Source: Streptococcus oralis (GTDB lineage Bacteria; Bacillota; Bacilli; Lactobacillales; Streptococcaceae). Taken from it: a stretch of DNA of 64,000 bases. A program made the position numbers and the translations under genes. Of the stretch, positions 62,552 through 64,000 are shown piece after piece. The notes under the pieces were generated by a model. That model did no database searches. It was not told where the DNA came from and saw only the letters and a program-made list of their open reading frames with translations. Numbering within the stretch: position 1 is the stretch's first letter; each line of letters begins with the position of its first letter. The stretch covers positions 891,501 through 955,500 of the forward strand of contig NZ_CP029257.1 of NCBI RefSeq assembly GCF_024399415.1, read 5' to 3'.

Positions 62552-64000
62552 TTATTTAACAAACGCATTGATTTCTGCTTCGATGTTGGCAATCTTAGCT
62601 TGTGAATCTTCGTTGCTTTCACCCACAACGGCAATGTAGAACTTGATTTTTGGTTCTGTACCTGAAGGGCGAACTGCAATCCAAGAACCATCCGCAAGAG
62701 TGTATTTCAAAACATCACTTGGAGGAGTTGTCAAGTTTGTAACAGTACCGTCAGCAGCAGTAGCAGTTTGAGCCTTGAAGTCTTCTACGACAGTGATAGC
62801 TGTTGCGTTCCATTCTTTTGGAGCATTGTTACGGAACTTAGCCATAATGGCTTTGATTTGTTCAGCACCATCAACACCAGAAAGGGTAACAGAGATGGTC
62901 TTTTCAGCGTAGTAGCCGTATTCTTTGTAGATTTCTTCGATACCGTCAGCAAGTGTCAAACCACGTGAACGGTAGTAGGCAGCAAGTTCAGCAACGACAA
63001 GAACAGCTTGAATAGCATCTTTATCACGTACGAATGGTTTAATCAAGTAACCGAAGCTTTCTTCAAATCCCATCATGTAAGTGTGATTGTGTTTTTCTTC
63101 AAATTCTTGGATTTTTTCAGCGATAAATTTGAAACCTGTCAAAACGTTGAACATGGTTGCGCCGTAGCTTTCAGCAATCTTCGTTACCAAGTCAGTTGAT
63201 ACGATGGATTTGCAGAGGGCTGCATTTTCAGGAAGAGTTCCAGCATTTTTGTGGGCTTCCAAGATGTATTTAGCCATGATAGCGCCGATTTGGTTACCTG
63301 AAAGGTTGAGGTAGCTACCATCTTTTTGAAGAACTTCAACACCAACACGGTCAGCGTCAGGGTCAGTTGCAACAAGCACATCTGCACCAACTTGACGACC
63401 AAGTTCTTCAGCAAGGGCAAAGGCTGCTTGGCTTTCTGGGTTTGGAGATTTTACAGTAGAGAAATCAGGGTCTGCAGTTGCTTGTGCTTCAACAACTTGA
63501 ACAGAGTCAAATCCTGCTTGAGCAAGAGCACGACGAGCCAACATTTCACCCGTTCCATGAAGTGGTGTGTAGACAATCTTCATGTCTTTACCGAATTCTT
63601 CAATCAATGTTGGGTTGATGTTTACGTCCTTAACTTCTTTAAGATATTCAACATCGACAGCTTCGCCGATAACTTCAATCAAGCCAGAAGCTTTTTCAGC
63701 TTCGACATCAGCAACTTCCACAGCGAATGGATGTTCGATTGCACGAATGTAAGTTGTCAAAGCATCTGCATCATGTGGAGGCATTTGTCCACCGTCTTCT
63801 CCATAAACCTTGTAACCGTTAAATGGAGCAGGGTTGTGACTGGCAGTAATCATGATACCTGCGAAACAGTTGAGGTGACGAACTGCAAATGAGAGTTCTG
63901 GAGTCGGACGAAGGCTTTCAAAAACATAAGATTTGATACCGTGTTTAGCGAGAACTGCCGCAGATTCAAAGGCAAACTCAGGTGAGAAGTGACGGCTATC
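62552..64000 (-). CDS. pgm: Phosphoglucomutase / phosphomannomutase, N-terminus beyond window
   Basis: About 482 residues of an open frame that continues past the right edge; the first methionine seen (63853) is internal because coding runs on through SRHFSPEFAFESAAVLAKHG upstream. Catalytic-serine loop IMITASHNPAPFNGYK, the metal-binding DPDADRVGVEV, the sugar-specificity region GFEESFGYL and the phosphate-binding RPSGTEPKIKFY are all visible. It interconverts glucose-1- and glucose-6-phosphate for capsule and wall precursor supply. Confidence 0.95.
   Translation of the reverse strand, partial: DSRHFSPEFAFESAAVLAKHGIKSYVFESLRPTPELSFAVRHLNCFAGIMITASHNPAPFNGYKVYGEDGGQMPPHDADALTTYIRAIEHPFAVEVADVEAEKASGLIEVIGEAVDVEYLKEVKDVNINPTLIEEFGKDMKIVYTPLHGTGEMLARRALAQAGFDSVQVVEAQATADPDFSTVKSPNPESQAAFALAEELGRQVGADVLVATDPDADRVGVEVLQKDGSYLNLSGNQIGAIMAKYILEAHKNAGTLPENAALCKSIVSTDLVTKIAESYGATMFNVLTGFKFIAEKIQEFEEKHNHTYMMGFEESFGYLIKPFVRDKDAIQAVLVVAELAAYYRSRGLTLADGIEEIYKEYGYYAEKTISVTLSGVDGAEQIKAIMAKFRNNAPKEWNATAITVVEDFKAQTATAADGTVTNLTTPPSDVLKYTLADGSWIAVRPSGTEPKIKFYIAVVGESNEDSQAKIANIEAEINAFVK

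Noticed and set aside
63326..63892. 188-residue plus-strand frame opposite pgm
   Set aside because: Cys/Phe-rich antisense translation of conserved Pgm motifs; no promoter or ribosome site.

Overview
The window is a stretch of low-GC Firmicute chromosome that reads as Streptococcus, most likely the Mitis group (S. mitis, S. oralis, S. infantis or relatives). This rests on recalled similarity of many proteins to S. pneumoniae (VicRKX, Prs, MutY, NadK, Tex, the GlnHP fusion, the CYTH-RelQ-NadK-RluD-Pta run) and on lineage marks such as an iron-sulphur-free MutY and a Phr-type VicK with one membrane segment. It is almost fully coding. There is one tRNA and no rRNA, CRISPR array, prophage or intact insertion sequence.

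Layout. 0-1.6 kb: tail of a DUF454 gene, cutC, a YjbR-like gene. 1.7-7.7 kb: leucine operon leuA-leuB-DUF1294-leuC-leuD plus a Sua5/YciO-like gene, behind a CodY box, a strong promoter and a leucine-codon leader peptide with attenuator. 7.8-10.7 kb: AT-rich two-gene McrBC-type modification-dependent restriction module. 10.8-16.4 kb: guaC with a structured leader, tRNA-Arg(CCG), rnc, smc. 16.5-26.3 kb: ribF; a TIGR03943/permease pair with a 43-aa protein (minus strand); tex, sprT, a PspC-domain gene; a Bce-type peptide-antibiotic ABC transporter with a BceR-like operator; a VIT/CCC1 transporter (minus). 26.5-29.4 kb: two HAD phosphatases and ftsY. 29.4-34 kb (minus): zwf and a glutamine-type ABC transporter with a double binding domain. 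34.2-40.2 kb: uvrB, then an AT-rich accessory block (oxidoreductase, an anchored extracellular protein, three tandem paralogous membrane proteins, a fourth membrane protein), then a NUDIX hydrolase. 40.2-43.7 kb: vitamin genes niaR-niaX and coaB-coaC-panT. 43.9-45.5 kb: fhs. 45.7-57 kb: pcrA, radC; a minus-strand run of glutaminase-like, rex, two small DUF genes, cysteine desulfurase, prs and a CYTH protein; then relQ-nadK-rluD-pta. 57-61.2 kb: mutY and vicR-vicK-vicX. 61.3-64 kb: potassium-channel-like protein, thioredoxin-like protein, and a phosphoglucomutase cut by the window end.

How the genes work together: leucine supply is gated by nutritional state (CodY) and by leucyl-tRNA charging (attenuator); niacin and pantothenate uptake sit beside a niacin repressor and CoA-synthesis genes; Rex probably represses itself through an 18-bp near-consensus operator; the Bce-type transporter carries a response-regulator site although no two-component system is adjacent. 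The most unusual region is the 36.2-39.8 kb block between uvrB and the NUDIX gene, whose tandem membrane paralogues I cannot assign to any known system. The second is the McrBC pair, with a strikingly AT-rich N-terminal sensor domain.
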